Shown here: piece by piece, positions 49,533-58,137 of the stretch
How the letters are laid out: every line of letters starts with the position of its first letter
How positions within the stretch are numbered: position 1 is the stretch's first letter
Source of the DNA: an uncultured Lachnospiraceae bacterium
GTDB lineage: Bacteria > Bacillota > Clostridia > Lachnospirales > Lachnospiraceae
Reading direction: 5' to 3'
Assembly (NCBI GenBank): GCA_910587765.1
Contig: CAJUNR010000030.1
Span: 1-58,251 of the forward strand
Length of the DNA: 58,251 nucleotides
Notes under the pieces: generated by a model
What the model was told of the DNA's origin: nothing
What the model saw: only the letters and a program-made list of their open reading frames with translations
The model's database searches: none
Program-made: the position numbers and the translations under genes

Positions 49533-50096
49533 TCAGGTTTCTCCGATCAGTGTCTTTGTCTCCCTCTGTCCTCTGCCCGCGGCCTCCGGTCTCCTCTTTT
49601 CCCGGATGTAACGGACAATAAACGGTTCCATCTCCGAACGATTCTTCCCCATAACAAACGCAAGCTCCCCATAGAGCGCATCTTCCGTCATCTTCAGATA
49701 CCGCTCATCCGTGGCTCCGATCTTCTTCCCCTGAGCAAGCCGCGTCCGCTTCCGCTGATACAGCGTCTTGATCACCGCCACCCACTGACGGTAATCACAG
49801 GAATTTAACGCCTGCTTATAACTCTCCTCCCGCAGCTTTTCATTGGCCACTCCGATCTCCTGAATGTCCGGAATCTCATCCAGCAGCTCCCACGCCTCCT
49901 GTTCCGTAATCACTTTCCTGGCGTTGGCATCCTTCTTGTCCACCGGAAAATAAACCCTGTTCCCCTTAATATTCAGCGGCGCCAGCACGTAGTAAAGCCG
50001 CTTCTTATCGGCACCTGCAATATTCAGATGTGTAATATCCTCAATCCTGCAGATTCCGCTGCGACCGTAAATAATGTATTCACCTTTCTCAAACAT
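49533..50096 (-). CDS. CarD-family transcriptional regulator
   Basis: A 187-residue protein. The N-terminal RNA-polymerase-interacting domain (FEKGEYIIYGRSGICRIEDI, then YYVLAPLN and VYFPVD) is of the CarD/TRCF type. The helical C-terminal part (YLKMTEDALYGELAFV) would contact promoter DNA. It starts at ATG behind GACAGGAGGGC. A long leader (50097-50180) and a candidate small RNA lie upstream. Confidence 0.92.
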   Translation of the reverse strand: MFEKGEYIIYGRSGICRIEDITHLNIAGADKKRLYYVLAPLNIKGNRVYFPVDKKDANARKVITEQEAWELLDEIPDIQEIGVANEKLREESYKQALNSCDYRQWVAVIKTLYQRKRTRLAQGKKIGATDERYLKMTEDALYGELAFVMGKNRSEMEPFIVRYIREKRRPEAAGRGQRETKTLIGET

Positions 50097-50184
50097 GATT
50101 ATGCCCTCCTGTCAGAGCCACGCTTCTGTACCTGCCTCGCAGTACAGCTCTACAACCTGTCACATATCCGGCGGATTTTATACA

Positions 50185-50230
50185 CACGAGCGATAAAGTT
50201 TACCGTCTTTTCATGATAACGACGCTCGTG
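50185..50230. other. Inverted repeat upstream of carD
   Basis: Perfect 8-base arms CACGAGCG (50185-50192) and CGCTCGTG (50223-50230) are 30 bases apart in the carD-feoA intergenic region. They could be an operator or a leader structure. The minus-strand TATAAA nearby may be the carD -10. Confidence 0.35.
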
Positions 50231-50280
50231 AGTCGGCGTTATTTGGCAAATTTTAATATTGGTCCGTATAAATCGCCGTG

Positions 50281-50373
50281 AAAAAAAACCTGCATGTATC
50301 TGTGAACATGCTGGTTCCTTCTGTATCTACTCACCCGTTAGCCCCTGATTTTTCAGACATTTCCTCCAAATAT
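50281..50373 (-). ncRNA. Candidate small RNA between carD and feoA
   Basis: On the minus strand a -10 (50385-50380) is followed about 90 bases later by a terminator: a 9-bp stem with one mismatch (ACCAGCATG/CATGCAGGT, 50288-50315) and a run of T residues (50281-50287). The sequence between can fold: ATCTAT pairs with GTAGAT enclosing a CTGA-AAAA-TCAG hairpin. There is a purine-rich GGAGG but no useful ORF. It could be a free small RNA or a terminator-type leader for carD. I do not recognise a known riboswitch. Confidence 0.45.
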
Positions 50374-50379
50374 AGATTT

Positions 50380-50408
50380 ATTATACCAAATTTTCAAAAA
50401 TTTAGTAA
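50380..50408 (-). promoter_or_regulatory. Promoter of the candidate small RNA
   Basis: Minus-strand TTACTA (50408-50403), 17-base spacer, perfect TATAAT (50385-50380). The -35 is weak. The whole 50320-50470 stretch is strongly AT-rich and also holds a plus-strand TATAAT at 50452-50457 that may serve feoA, though without a well-spaced -35. Confidence 0.4.
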
Positions 50409-50574
50409 GTGTTTTTTCAGTTATTTGAAAACTTTGTCAGTATTGCACAATTATAATATGCTTTTTTTATGTAATACAGCCAAAAGAATGGCCTCACACA
50501 GCCTGCGGAACCTTTTCCGTGTATTGCGCATATTCTGCTATAAGAATTTTATAAACGTATAAGGAGGCCTCTGC

Positions 50575-50814
50575 ATGGAGCACCTGCGCAACCTGAGTCA
50601 GCTCAGGCCCGGCGAACGCGCCCGCGTAAAACGTCTGACGACTTCCGGCGCCATGCGAAGACGTCTGCTGGACCTGGGGCTGATCGAAGAAACCGCCGTC
50701 ATGTGTCTTGGCAGAAGTCCTCTCGGCGATCCTTCCGCCTATCTGATCCGGGGAGCCGTCATTGCCATCCGCGCCAGGGACAGCCGCCAGATTCTGATCG
50801 ACGCCGGATGCTGA
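50575..50814 (+). CDS. feoA: Ferrous iron transport protein A
   Basis: A 79-residue SH3-like protein (LSQLRPGERARVKRL, then RRRLLDLGLIEETAVMCL and YLIRGAVIAIRARDSRQI). FeoA binds the FeoB transporter and supports ferrous uptake. ATG follows GGAGGCCTCTGC. FeoB starts 46 bases downstream. No clear Fur box was found by eye in the leader. Confidence 0.95.
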   Translation: MEHLRNLSQLRPGERARVKRLTTSGAMRRRLLDLGLIEETAVMCLGRSPLGDPSAYLIRGAVIAIRARDSRQILIDAGC

Positions 50815-50860
50815 ACATTCTCTTTCACACCGTCATACCAAATCATGATAAGGAGCGCGT

Positions 50861-53005
50861 ATGGGTCTTACCAGTCATTCAACCGGAACAAAAGCCATGG
50901 ATACGGAACTTACGATACAAAAGCAGCATCCCGACGACAGGGTTATCGCCCTGGCCGGCAATCCGAATGTAGGCAAAAGCACTATTTTCAACAGCCTGAC
51001 CGGCATGAAACAGCACACCGGAAACTGGCCCGGCAAAACTGTGGCCAACGCCCAGGGACGGTATACGGATCACGGACAGACTTTTATCCTTGTAGACCTG
51101 CCGGGCACCTATTCCCTGATGGCGCACTCCGCGGAAGAAGAGGTTGCCCGGAATTTTCTCTGCTTCGGACATCCTGACGCCGTAGTCGTCGTCTGCGACG
51201 CCTCCTGTCTGGAACGCAACCTCAATCTGGTCCTTCAAACTATGGAAATCTCCTCCAGAGTGGTCGTATGTATCAATCTGATCGACGAAGCGCGCAGAAA
51301 AGGCATCCGCACCGATCCCGAACGGCTCTCGGAACGGCTTGGCATACCTGTAGTGACGACGGTGGGCAGAGACCGCAGAAGTCTCCCGACGCTCACAGAA
51401 GCCGTACGGAAAGCGGCGGCGCTTCCCCCTGCTTTCACCGCTCCCGTCCTTTACCCTGCCCCCATCGAGGAAGCCGTCTCTCTTCTGATTCCTTTTCTCT
51501 CACAGGCCGGGGAACGGCAGATCAATCCCCGCTGGCTTGCCCTCCGGCTTCTGGAAGCCGACGACTCTTTGACGGAAGCAATCCGTTCCTGCCCGGATTC
51601 TGACTTTCTGGAAACGCCGGAGCTTCAGGACGCGCTCTGTCAGGCCCGGACGATGCTCGCCGAATACGGAATCGGACCCGAAACGTTCCGGGACCGCATC
51701 ACCGCCTCCCTGATCCGCCGCGCGGAAGAACTGTGCGCAGACGCTGTCCATTACCGTCAGGACCCCTGCACGTTTCGCGACTGGAAACTGGACCGGCTAC
51801 TGACCGGACGGCGGATCGGCTACCCGGCCATGATCCTCCTGCTGGTCTTTCTCCTGTGGCTGACGATCACCGGCGCCAACTATCCGTCTCAGGCGCTCTC
51901 AGAGCTCCTTTTCGGCTTCCAGGAAATTCTGAGCAGGCTTTTTTGTCTGCTCCGCGCCCCGGCCTGGCTTCACGACCTGCTCATTTCCGGAGTGTACCGG
52001 GTCGTCGCCTGGGTCGTCTCCGTAATGCTGCCGCCGATGGCCATCTTCTTCCCGCTGTTCACGCTGCTCGAAGACGTCGGATACCTGCCCCGCCTTGCCT
52101 ATAATCTGGATCGGCCCTTTCAGTGCTGCCATGCCTGCGGCAAGCAGGCGCTGTGCATGGCCATGGGGTTCGGCTGCAACGCCGCCGGAGTGACCGGCTG
52201 CCGGATCATCGACTCCCCCCGGGAACGACTGCTGGCCATCCTGACCAACAGCTTTGTCCCCTGCAACGGCAGATTTCCGACGCTGATTGCGTTGATCGCC
52301 ATTTTCTTCGCCGGAATCGGAGGCGGCTTCTGCTCCACGCTTCTGTCCGCCTTCTTCCTGACGCTTGCGATCCTCCTGGGAATCGGCATGACGTTCGCCG
52401 TCACGTGGCTGCTCTCCGTCACATGGCTGCGCGGCGTGCCCTCCGCCTTCACGCTTGAGCTGCCTCCTTACCGCAAACCTCAGATCGGTTCCGTTCTCGT
52501 GCGCTCGGTCTTCGACCGTACGCTGTTTGTGCTGGGCAGAGCCGCCGCAGTCGCCGTACCGGCAGGAGTTCTCATCTGGTGCATGGCCAACATCCATACA
52601 GGCGGGACGAACCTGCTTTCGCTGTGCGCCTCTTTTCTGGACCCCTTTGCCCGTCTGATGGGACTGGACGGCGTCATCCTGATCGCTTTTCTTCTCGGCT
52701 TTCCCGCCAACGAGATCGTCATGCCGATTATTTTCATGGCTTATCTGACTCAGGGGACTCTGACGGAACCGGGAAGTCTGGCTTCCATGAAGCATCTGCT
52801 TCTCTCCAACGGCTGGACGCTTCATACCGCGCTCTGCACGATCCTGTTCTCCCTGTTTCACTGGCCCTGCTCCACGACACTTCTGACCGTGCACAAGGAG
52901 ACAAAAAGTCTGCGCTGGACCGCAGTCGCCGCCCTGCTACCCACCGCCGCCGGTATGCTGCTCTGCATGCTCTACACCGGAATCCGCCGCCTTCTCTTCC
53001 TGTAG
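50861..53005 (+). CDS. feoB: Ferrous iron transporter B
   Basis: A 714-residue membrane GTPase for Fe(II) import. The G domain has GNPNVGKST (33-41), HTGNWPGKTV, DLPGTYSL and NLID. Membrane helices begin at about residue 325 and include the Cys-containing GFGCNAAGV and the GFPANEIVMPI gate segments. The length is typical. No feoC is seen. ATG follows AAGGAG. Confidence 0.96.
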   Translation: MGLTSHSTGTKAMDTELTIQKQHPDDRVIALAGNPNVGKSTIFNSLTGMKQHTGNWPGKTVANAQGRYTDHGQTFILVDLPGTYSLMAHSAEEEVARNFLCFGHPDAVVVVCDASCLERNLNLVLQTMEISSRVVVCINLIDEARRKGIRTDPERLSERLGIPVVTTVGRDRRSLPTLTEAVRKAAALPPAFTAPVLYPAPIEEAVSLLIPFLSQAGERQINPRWLALRLLEADDSLTEAIRSCPDSDFLETPELQDALCQARTMLAEYGIGPETFRDRITASLIRRAEELCADAVHYRQDPCTFRDWKLDRLLTGRRIGYPAMILLLVFLLWLTITGANYPSQALSELLFGFQEILSRLFCLLRAPAWLHDLLISGVYRVVAWVVSVMLPPMAIFFPLFTLLEDVGYLPRLAYNLDRPFQCCHACGKQALCMAMGFGCNAAGVTGCRIIDSPRERLLAILTNSFVPCNGRFPTLIALIAIFFAGIGGGFCSTLLSAFFLTLAILLGIGMTFAVTWLLSVTWLRGVPSAFTLELPPYRKPQIGSVLVRSVFDRTLFVLGRAAAVAVPAGVLIWCMANIHTGGTNLLSLCASFLDPFARLMGLDGVILIAFLLGFPANEIVMPIIFMAYLTQGTLTEPGSLASMKHLLLSNGWTLHTALCTILFSLFHWPCSTTLLTVHKETKSLRWTAVAALLPTAAGMLLCMLYTGIRRLLFL

Positions 53006-53024
53006 CCGGAAACGGCCGGATTCC

Positions 53025-53053
53025 CGTGCCGGCGGAACGCTTCGCCCGGCACG
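53025..53053. terminator. GC-rich hairpin between feoB and the trxB-like gene
   Basis: CGTGCCGG pairs with CCGGCACG, with further inner GC pairing, between convergent stops. There is no strong T run on either side. Confidence 0.5.
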
Positions 53054-53068
53054 AAATCTCCCTGTCTT

Positions 53069-53983
53069 TCAGACCTCCGTTCCGGACAGAAAACTGCAGG
53101 CGGCAAGCGCCGCCGCTGCTCCGTCCGCCGCTGCGGTCGTAAGCTGACGGACCGTCTTCGTCCGGCAGTCTCCGGCCGCGAAGATTCCCTCGGAGGAGGT
53201 AAGCGTATCTTCCGAGGCCGCAATATATCCATGCTCGTCCAGCGTCACCAGCCCGGAAAACGCCCGGTTATCCGGCTCCTGTCCGATGGCAATAAAAAGC
53301 GCCTCTGCCGGAAGTTCCCGCCTCTTTCCCGTGCCGTTCTCTTCCGTCACAACCGCCTCCAGACGCGCCTCTCCTTTCAGGGCGGTCACCCGGCTCTCGA
53401 TGATCCATACAATATTTTTCTTCGCGCGCGCCGCCGCCAGCAGTTTTTCCTCCCCCCGGAACTGTTTTCTCCTGTGAATCAGGTACACGGTTCTGCAGTA
53501 CGCGGACAAGAACAACGCATCCTCCAGCGCAGTATTTCCCCCGCCTACGACGGCGACATCCCTGCCTCTGTAGAAGGCTCCGTCACAGGTGGCGCAGTAA
53601 GAAACCCCGGATCCGGTCAGTTCCTCCTCCCGTTCCACCCCAAGCTTTCGGTTTCTGGCTCCCGTGGCCAGAATCACCGTCCGGCACTCGTATTTTGACT
53701 TCGCCGTATATACGGTTTTAAAGTCCGCACCCTCCTGAATCCGGCATACTTTTTCAAATCTTAATTCCGCACCCAGATCCGCCGCCTGACGATAGAGCCC
53801 TTCCGCAAATTCGTAACCGCTGATATTCCGAATGCCCGGATAATTCTCCACTTCGGACGCGCTCATGATCTGTCCGCCGTAAACCTTTTCCTCCAGTACA
53901 AGAACCCGCCTTCCAGCCCTCACCCCGTAGATCGCAGCTGTCAGTCCGGCAGTCCCCGCCCCCACAATTATAATATCATACAT
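53069..53983 (-). CDS. trxB: Thioredoxin reductase-like FAD/NAD(P) oxidoreductase
   Basis: A 304-residue flavoenzyme. FAD-binding GAGTAGLTAA starts at residue 8, the redox CATC (Cys130-Cys133) lies in the NAD(P) domain, and VVGGGNTALEDALFL and the C-terminal FAAGDCRTK are typical. The family reduces thioredoxin with NADPH or reduced ferredoxin. No thioredoxin gene adjoins it. ATG follows AGGAGGAACATCGG. The tail carries a Thr-Ala-rich helix as usual. Confidence 0.92.
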   Translation of the reverse strand: MYDIIIVGAGTAGLTAAIYGVRAGRRVLVLEEKVYGGQIMSASEVENYPGIRNISGYEFAEGLYRQAADLGAELRFEKVCRIQEGADFKTVYTAKSKYECRTVILATGARNRKLGVEREEELTGSGVSYCATCDGAFYRGRDVAVVGGGNTALEDALFLSAYCRTVYLIHRRKQFRGEEKLLAAARAKKNIVWIIESRVTALKGEARLEAVVTEENGTGKRRELPAEALFIAIGQEPDNRAFSGLVTLDEHGYIAASEDTLTSSEGIFAAGDCRTKTVRQLTTAAADGAAAALAACSFLSGTEV

Positions 53984-54063
53984 CCGATGTTCCTCCTGAA
54001 CGTTCTGATTTTTCCTGTGAATCAGTATGAGAATTTGTCGGAGGTTTTATGCGGTACTTTTCG

Positions 54064-54234
54064 CTACGCCAGAAGTTCCGTATTGCCCGGATCGCATTTC
54101 AGGAGTTTTTCTATATCCCGGAGCTGCGACTGCGTATTCCTGATTTCCGCATTCACCCCCTTAAGGTCATTCTGCAGCTTTGTGTTATCGCCTCCGATTT
54201 CAACTATAATGCCCCTGATCCTGCCTGCACCCAC
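54064..54234 (-). pseudogene. Phage tail tape-measure N-terminal fragment
   Basis: A 56-residue product starting at GTG three bases after AAGGAGGGG. The sequence GRIRGIIVEIGGDNTKLQND, then LKGVNAEIRNTQSQLRDIEK and DPGNTELLA, is the typical start of Firmicutes phage tail tape-measure proteins, which are usually over 500 residues. A stop ends it after NTELLA and the downstream sequence is unrelated, so it is a truncated remnant. Confidence 0.75.
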
Positions 54235-54337
54235 GCTCCCCTCCTTCTCAAAACGGGCATAAAAAAGGAGCATCATCGCCCCGCATATAGAAAAATCACC
54301 GACATTTCTGCCGATGCTCTATGTAATATTATATTTT

Positions 54338-54799
54338 TCAGACTACAGGTTGCCGCTCCTTTATCATTACAAAATTTGTAAGAAAAACTCCCACACGTTC
54401 TACCTGTTGTTCTTTTACCACTTTATAACCTCTTTTTTCAAAAAACGGTCTTGCCGTAATAGACGCATGAGTAATAATACTCCCATGAACTTCTTTCTCC
54501 AGAACATTACAAATATCAGTAGCAACTCCTTTTCCCTGATAATCGGCATGAATATATAAACGATCAAGATAGCCCGTTCTATCTATATCTCCAAACCCCG
54601 CGATAATGTTATTATCGACTGCAACGACACAATAATGTTCTTGAAATGACTGATTCCATTTCTCCAAATCTATTTGTCCTGTTGCCCATGCATCCAATTG
54701 CTTTTTTGAATAATCCTTCGCATTCACAATGTGGACTGTATTATAAAAAAGTGCTGCAAGTTCTTTACAATCTGATGTTTGATATCCTCTAATATACAT
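54338..54799 (-). CDS. GNAT-family N-acetyltransferase
   Basis: A 153-residue acetyltransferase. ATG 54799 follows TTGGAGTTGGGAAA. The acetyl-CoA loop is YQGKGVATDICNVLE, and the C-terminal ITARPFFEKRGYKVVKEQ is typical. The substrate is unknown. The DNA is more AT-rich than the core genes, as for its neighbours up to 57.0 kb. Confidence 0.9.
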   Translation of the reverse strand: MYIRGYQTSDCKELAALFYNTVHIVNAKDYSKKQLDAWATGQIDLEKWNQSFQEHYCVVAVDNNIIAGFGDIDRTGYLDRLYIHADYQGKGVATDICNVLEKEVHGSIITHASITARPFFEKRGYKVVKEQQVERVGVFLTNFVMIKERQPVV

Positions 54800-54847
54800 T
54801 TTCCCAACTCCAAGCATCCATTTGTTCAGGTCTGCAAACTGAAATTG

Positions 54848-55291
54848 TCACAACAGTTTCATATACAAAAGCGGATATGGATTACCTTCTTCATCAAATT
54901 CCGTTCTTTTGTATATTTCAAAACCCATATGTTCATAAAAACCAACTGCCTGCGGATTCTGTTCATTGACTGTGACTTCCCAAATTCCGATATTTTGAAT
55001 GCCATATTGCAATAACTGCTTGCCAACCCCTTTTCCTCTTTCCACCGGAGAGAGGAACAACATTTCCAAACGGCCATTATCTGTTCCCATAAAAGCAACC
55101 GGTTCGCCACTCTCATTTTCAGCAACAATCAGATGTTCCACCCCATCCAAAGCCAGCGGAACATACTCCTTGATTTGCTTTACTTCTGCATCCGAAAGAA
55201 AAAGATGCGTTTCCCGAACAGAACTCTCCCAAACATTCAGGAGCGCTGTCAGTAGTTGCTGATTTCTGTTCTGCACTTCATATATGATCAT
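54848..55291 (-). CDS. GNAT-family N-acetyltransferase
   Basis: A 147-residue acetyltransferase with the acetyl-CoA loop VERGKGVGKQLLQYG and the C-terminal NPQAVGFYEHMGFEIYKRTE. It resembles small YjgM/PhnO-like enzymes. It is unrelated in detail to the GNAT downstream. The two run in the same direction with a 48-base gap. Confidence 0.92.
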   Translation of the reverse strand: MIIYEVQNRNQQLLTALLNVWESSVRETHLFLSDAEVKQIKEYVPLALDGVEHLIVAENESGEPVAFMGTDNGRLEMLFLSPVERGKGVGKQLLQYGIQNIGIWEVTVNEQNPQAVGFYEHMGFEIYKRTEFDEEGNPYPLLYMKLL

Positions 55292-55357
55292 CGTAGTATC
55301 CTTTCACATCCTGATTGTATTAATCATACCATAGTAAAATATTCGTCATTTCACCAA

Positions 55358-55687
55358 TCATACAAGCAGATTCTCATCTCCCCACGATTTCATACAATCG
55401 AGAACAGACAAAAAACTCTTGCCGAGACCTGTTAAAGTATACTCTACTCGCGGAGGGACTTCACAAAAATCATGCCTGATAATAAACCCGTCTGCCTCCA
55501 GTTCCCGTAGCTGCTTCGTTAGCGAACTTTCTGTAATTTCCCCGATCTGACGGCGAAGCTGCCCGAAACGCCGGACATCACACTTGCCAATATACCAAAG
55601 TAGCTCAATCTTATATTTTCCTCCCAATAATTTCTGCACCATAGAAATCGTCCTGCAGCGGTTAACCGCCTCTTCTGATTTTCTCAT
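55358..55687 (-). CDS. HxlR-family transcriptional regulator
   Basis: A 109-residue winged-helix protein: LLGGKYKIELLWYIGKCDVR, FGQLRRQIGEITESSLTKQL and ELEADGFIIRHDFCEVPPRVEYTLT are family marks. HxlR proteins often sense electrophiles through cysteines, and Cys residues are present. ATG 55687 follows GGAGATGGGAAA. It is divergent from the radical SAM gene, with palindromic GTAC sites between. Confidence 0.93.
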   Translation of the reverse strand: MRKSEEAVNRCRTISMVQKLLGGKYKIELLWYIGKCDVRRFGQLRRQIGEITESSLTKQLRELEADGFIIRHDFCEVPPRVEYTLTGLGKSFLSVLDCMKSWGDENLLV

Positions 55688-55739
55688 TTTCCCATCTCCT
55701 TCCCTCAACATCATACCCCTTTTTGTGTCAAAATGAAAG

Positions 55740-55765
55740 GTACTTCAAAAAAGTACAGTACTTTT
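55740..55765. promoter_or_regulatory. Candidate HxlR operator
   Basis: AAAAGTAC-A-GTACTTTT (55749-55765) is a perfect inverted repeat and overlaps a second one, GTACTT-N5-AAGTAC (55740-55756). The sites lie about 55 bases upstream of hxlR and just before TATAAT (55784-55789) of the divergent gene. Confidence 0.5.
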
Positions 55766-55859
55766 CTTTTTGGCATACTTTGTTATAATCGTCCTAACGA
55801 GACGATCATGTACAGGTTTGCCTCGTTGCCTGTACATAATATGATTTGAGGTGATTATC

Positions 55860-56795
55860 ATGCATTATACAGGAACAATCTGGCGTCCGCCCTATGAAGC
55901 AGACTCGCTTCTGCTGGAAGTAACAGCGGGCTGTACCCATCATAAATGCAAGTTCTGTACCCTGTACAGCGATTTGCCATTCAAATTCAGAATGTCGCCT
56001 ATGGAGGACATCGAAAGTGACTTGCTGGAAGCACAGATCCTGCGTACAAATCCCTATTCCAAGATGTTGACACGGCTGCATGGGAAAGAAAATCCAAAGC
56101 CAATTCAGCGTGTTTTCTTAACAGGAGCCAACCCGTTTGTCCTGAAAACAGAGAAGCTGCTTGAAATCGCATCACTTATCCATACATACTTTCCCTCTGT
56201 GGATTCCATCGGCTGTTTTGCACGCATTACAGATTCCGTAAATAAGACAGACGAAGACCTGATCCGGCTCCGTCAGGCCGGTTACAACGGGCTGACCATC
56301 GGTGTGGAAACAGGAGATGATGCGGCACTGGCCTTTATGCACAAAGGTTATACTTCCAAAGATATTCTAACCCAATGCAAACGATTAGAGCAGTCCGGCA
56401 TTGAATATGCCTTCTTCTACCTGACCAGCATTTCCGGCAAGGGACACGGGGAAACCGGAGCAAAAGCATCCGCAGAAATATTTAACCAGCTCCGTCCGTT
56501 CCTGATTGGACCGAATATGCTGACAATTTATCCGGAATCCGATCTGTACAAAGAAATCCAAAACGGAAACTGGCAGGAAGAAAGTGAACATGAAAAATAC
56601 CGCGAACTCCGTACCCTTGTGGAAAATCTGAACATATCCACATACTTTGCCGCAATGGGGGCTTCTAATGCATTCCAACTCAGGGGACATCTGCCGGAAG
56701 ATAAATCAAAACTATTGAAATCACTTGACAAAATCATTTCTGGAGTCAGTGAAGACGATTTACGGGATTACAGAAAAAATCTTCCGCACTTGTAG
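55860..56795 (+). CDS. Radical SAM protein
   Basis: A 311-residue enzyme. ATG 55860 follows GAGGTGATTATC. The cluster-binding cysteines are Cys25, Cys30 and Cys33 in AGCTHHKCKFCTLY, a CX4CX2C spacing used by a subgroup of radical SAM proteins (Elp3/HemN-like core). Later blocks FLTGANPF, GLTIGVETGDD and MLTIYPESDLY fit the same group. The reaction is unknown. Divergent from hxlR, it may be its target. Confidence 0.9.
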   Translation: MHYTGTIWRPPYEADSLLLEVTAGCTHHKCKFCTLYSDLPFKFRMSPMEDIESDLLEAQILRTNPYSKMLTRLHGKENPKPIQRVFLTGANPFVLKTEKLLEIASLIHTYFPSVDSIGCFARITDSVNKTDEDLIRLRQAGYNGLTIGVETGDDAALAFMHKGYTSKDILTQCKRLEQSGIEYAFFYLTSISGKGHGETGAKASAEIFNQLRPFLIGPNMLTIYPESDLYKEIQNGNWQEESEHEKYRELRTLVENLNISTYFAAMGASNAFQLRGHLPEDKSKLLKSLDKIISGVSEDDLRDYRKNLPHL

Positions 56796-56803
56796 TTCCG
56801 ATG

Positions 56804-56836
56804 ATCCGGCAGGGAACATCTTATTCTCTGCCGGAT
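56804..56836 (+). terminator. Hairpin after the radical SAM gene
   Basis: ATCCGGCAG pairs with CTGCCGGAT nine bases past the stop. The following T run is weak. Confidence 0.55.
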
Positions 56837-57000
56837 TACATTCAAAAACAGTCCGTTTATCAGCACGCCTGGTAAATCAGCACCTTTTGGCAGATACCCT
56901 TAAACTCCGGCATTCCGTTTCAAAAAGGTGCTGATATTATTCTGTATATTGGATACCATACTGTATGTGAAACAAATACAAACACAGGAGGTAACCGATA

Positions 57001-57291
57001 TGATTTCTGATTTTTGGTTGGAACACCTTGACGAGTTCCTCGGTTTGATGCGTGAACAGCAGTATAGCCAATCCACCATCAGGCATTACGAAATCACTGC
57101 TGAACAGCTAATCAATGGCACATGGCAGTCTTACGAGGATGCAATCTCTTATTACCGCAATGAGTGTCCCCTGAGCAGGGAGAGATGTACGTCTTATCTG
57201 TCCATCCTCAAAAAACTCCAGGCTTACCACTTAAATGGTGCGGTACCTGTTTACGGCAGGATACAGTGCCAGCTGGAATACGTTAAGCCGA
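57001..57291 (+). pseudogene. Truncated integrase-like N-terminal fragment
   Basis: ATG 57001 lies behind ACACAGGAGGTAACCGAT. The first 95 residues (FWLEHLDEFLGLMREQQYSQ, then STIRHYEITAEQLI and TSYLSILKKLQAYHL) resemble the SAM-like N-terminal domain of tyrosine integrases. After about 57290 the frame continues to 57518, but its proline-rich product is only the antisense of the phage gene at 57283-58137. The catalytic domain is missing. Confidence 0.6.
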
Positions 57292-58137
57292 GCCTTTCAG
57301 AACCGCCAGAAGCTGCTCTACCGCAGCAATCAGTGGTGTCAGATCATCCGCATCCTTCTTTTCCGGTCCCGTTGCGGGAAGTCCCTTCGCCGCCGGAACC
57401 TCAGCCGGTACCTCCCTTCCTGCTTTCGGTTCCTGCTTTTCTGCTTCCAGAACTCCCGCTCCGTCATCCGCAGCCGCCGAGCTTTTTTCCTCCCCATGGG
57501 ATGCCTTATACTGGTTAATCGCTTCCACCAACTGCTCCGGTGTCATGTTCAAACCATCCATGTTCAGATTTCTCACAGGTTTTTTACCTCCTTCATTCTT
57601 TTTATCATCAACTCCGGCATGACTGCCGGACGGAAGATGCGTTTCCTTCTTTTCTTTCTGATTCTCCTGACCGGAACCCGAAGCCGTAAGTTTCCCGCCT
57701 CTAAGTTCCGGTTCCTCAGAACTGTCGATGTTCAGTCTCGCCTGGTCACCGGCTCTTGCGTTTGCCACCAGCGCCAGATGGTTGATGACAATGTTGGTCT
57801 GGACCGCATCATAGGGCTGTCCGTGCCATTCTCCCGGCTCCTCGAGCAGATCCAGGTTATATCCGAGGGACAGCTCCTTCAGGCCGCAAGACTTCATGGC
57901 GTCCGTATTGTGGATGATGATTTCTGCCCGTACGTCTTCTCCGTCCGGATACCCGTCGCTTAAAATCGTCCCGATCTGCTCCCGGTCCACGTTGTTTTTA
58001 CTGATCTTTCCGGCAGTGTGGGTAATAATCACAGGCTTCCCTCTGTACGTTTTCAGAGATTTCTCCGCAAAAACGTGCTCGGGAAGCCTCAGTTCCCTGC
58101 GGAGAGTCCCGTCAGGGTTGTGTATGCGTCCAGAGTA
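57283..58137 (-). pseudogene. DUF2213-type phage protein, 5' and 3' truncated
   Basis: An open frame with no ATG. It opens after TGA at 58140-58138 and reads HVFAEKSLKTYRGKPVIITH, EQIGTILSDGYPDGEDVRAE, then KELSLGYNLDLLEEPGEWHG and QTNIVINHLALVANARAGDQ, followed by a Lys/Glu-rich region. This matches the phage DUF2213 head-protein family. GTG 58032 could start a shorter form. It ends with TAA at 57285-57283, exactly where the integrase-like fragment is cut. Confidence 0.7.

Noticed and set aside
50097..50280. Known riboswitch in the carD leader
   Set aside because: I compared by eye with the common Firmicutes classes (c-di-GMP, SAM, ZTP, fluoride, guanidine, M-box) and found no consensus core.
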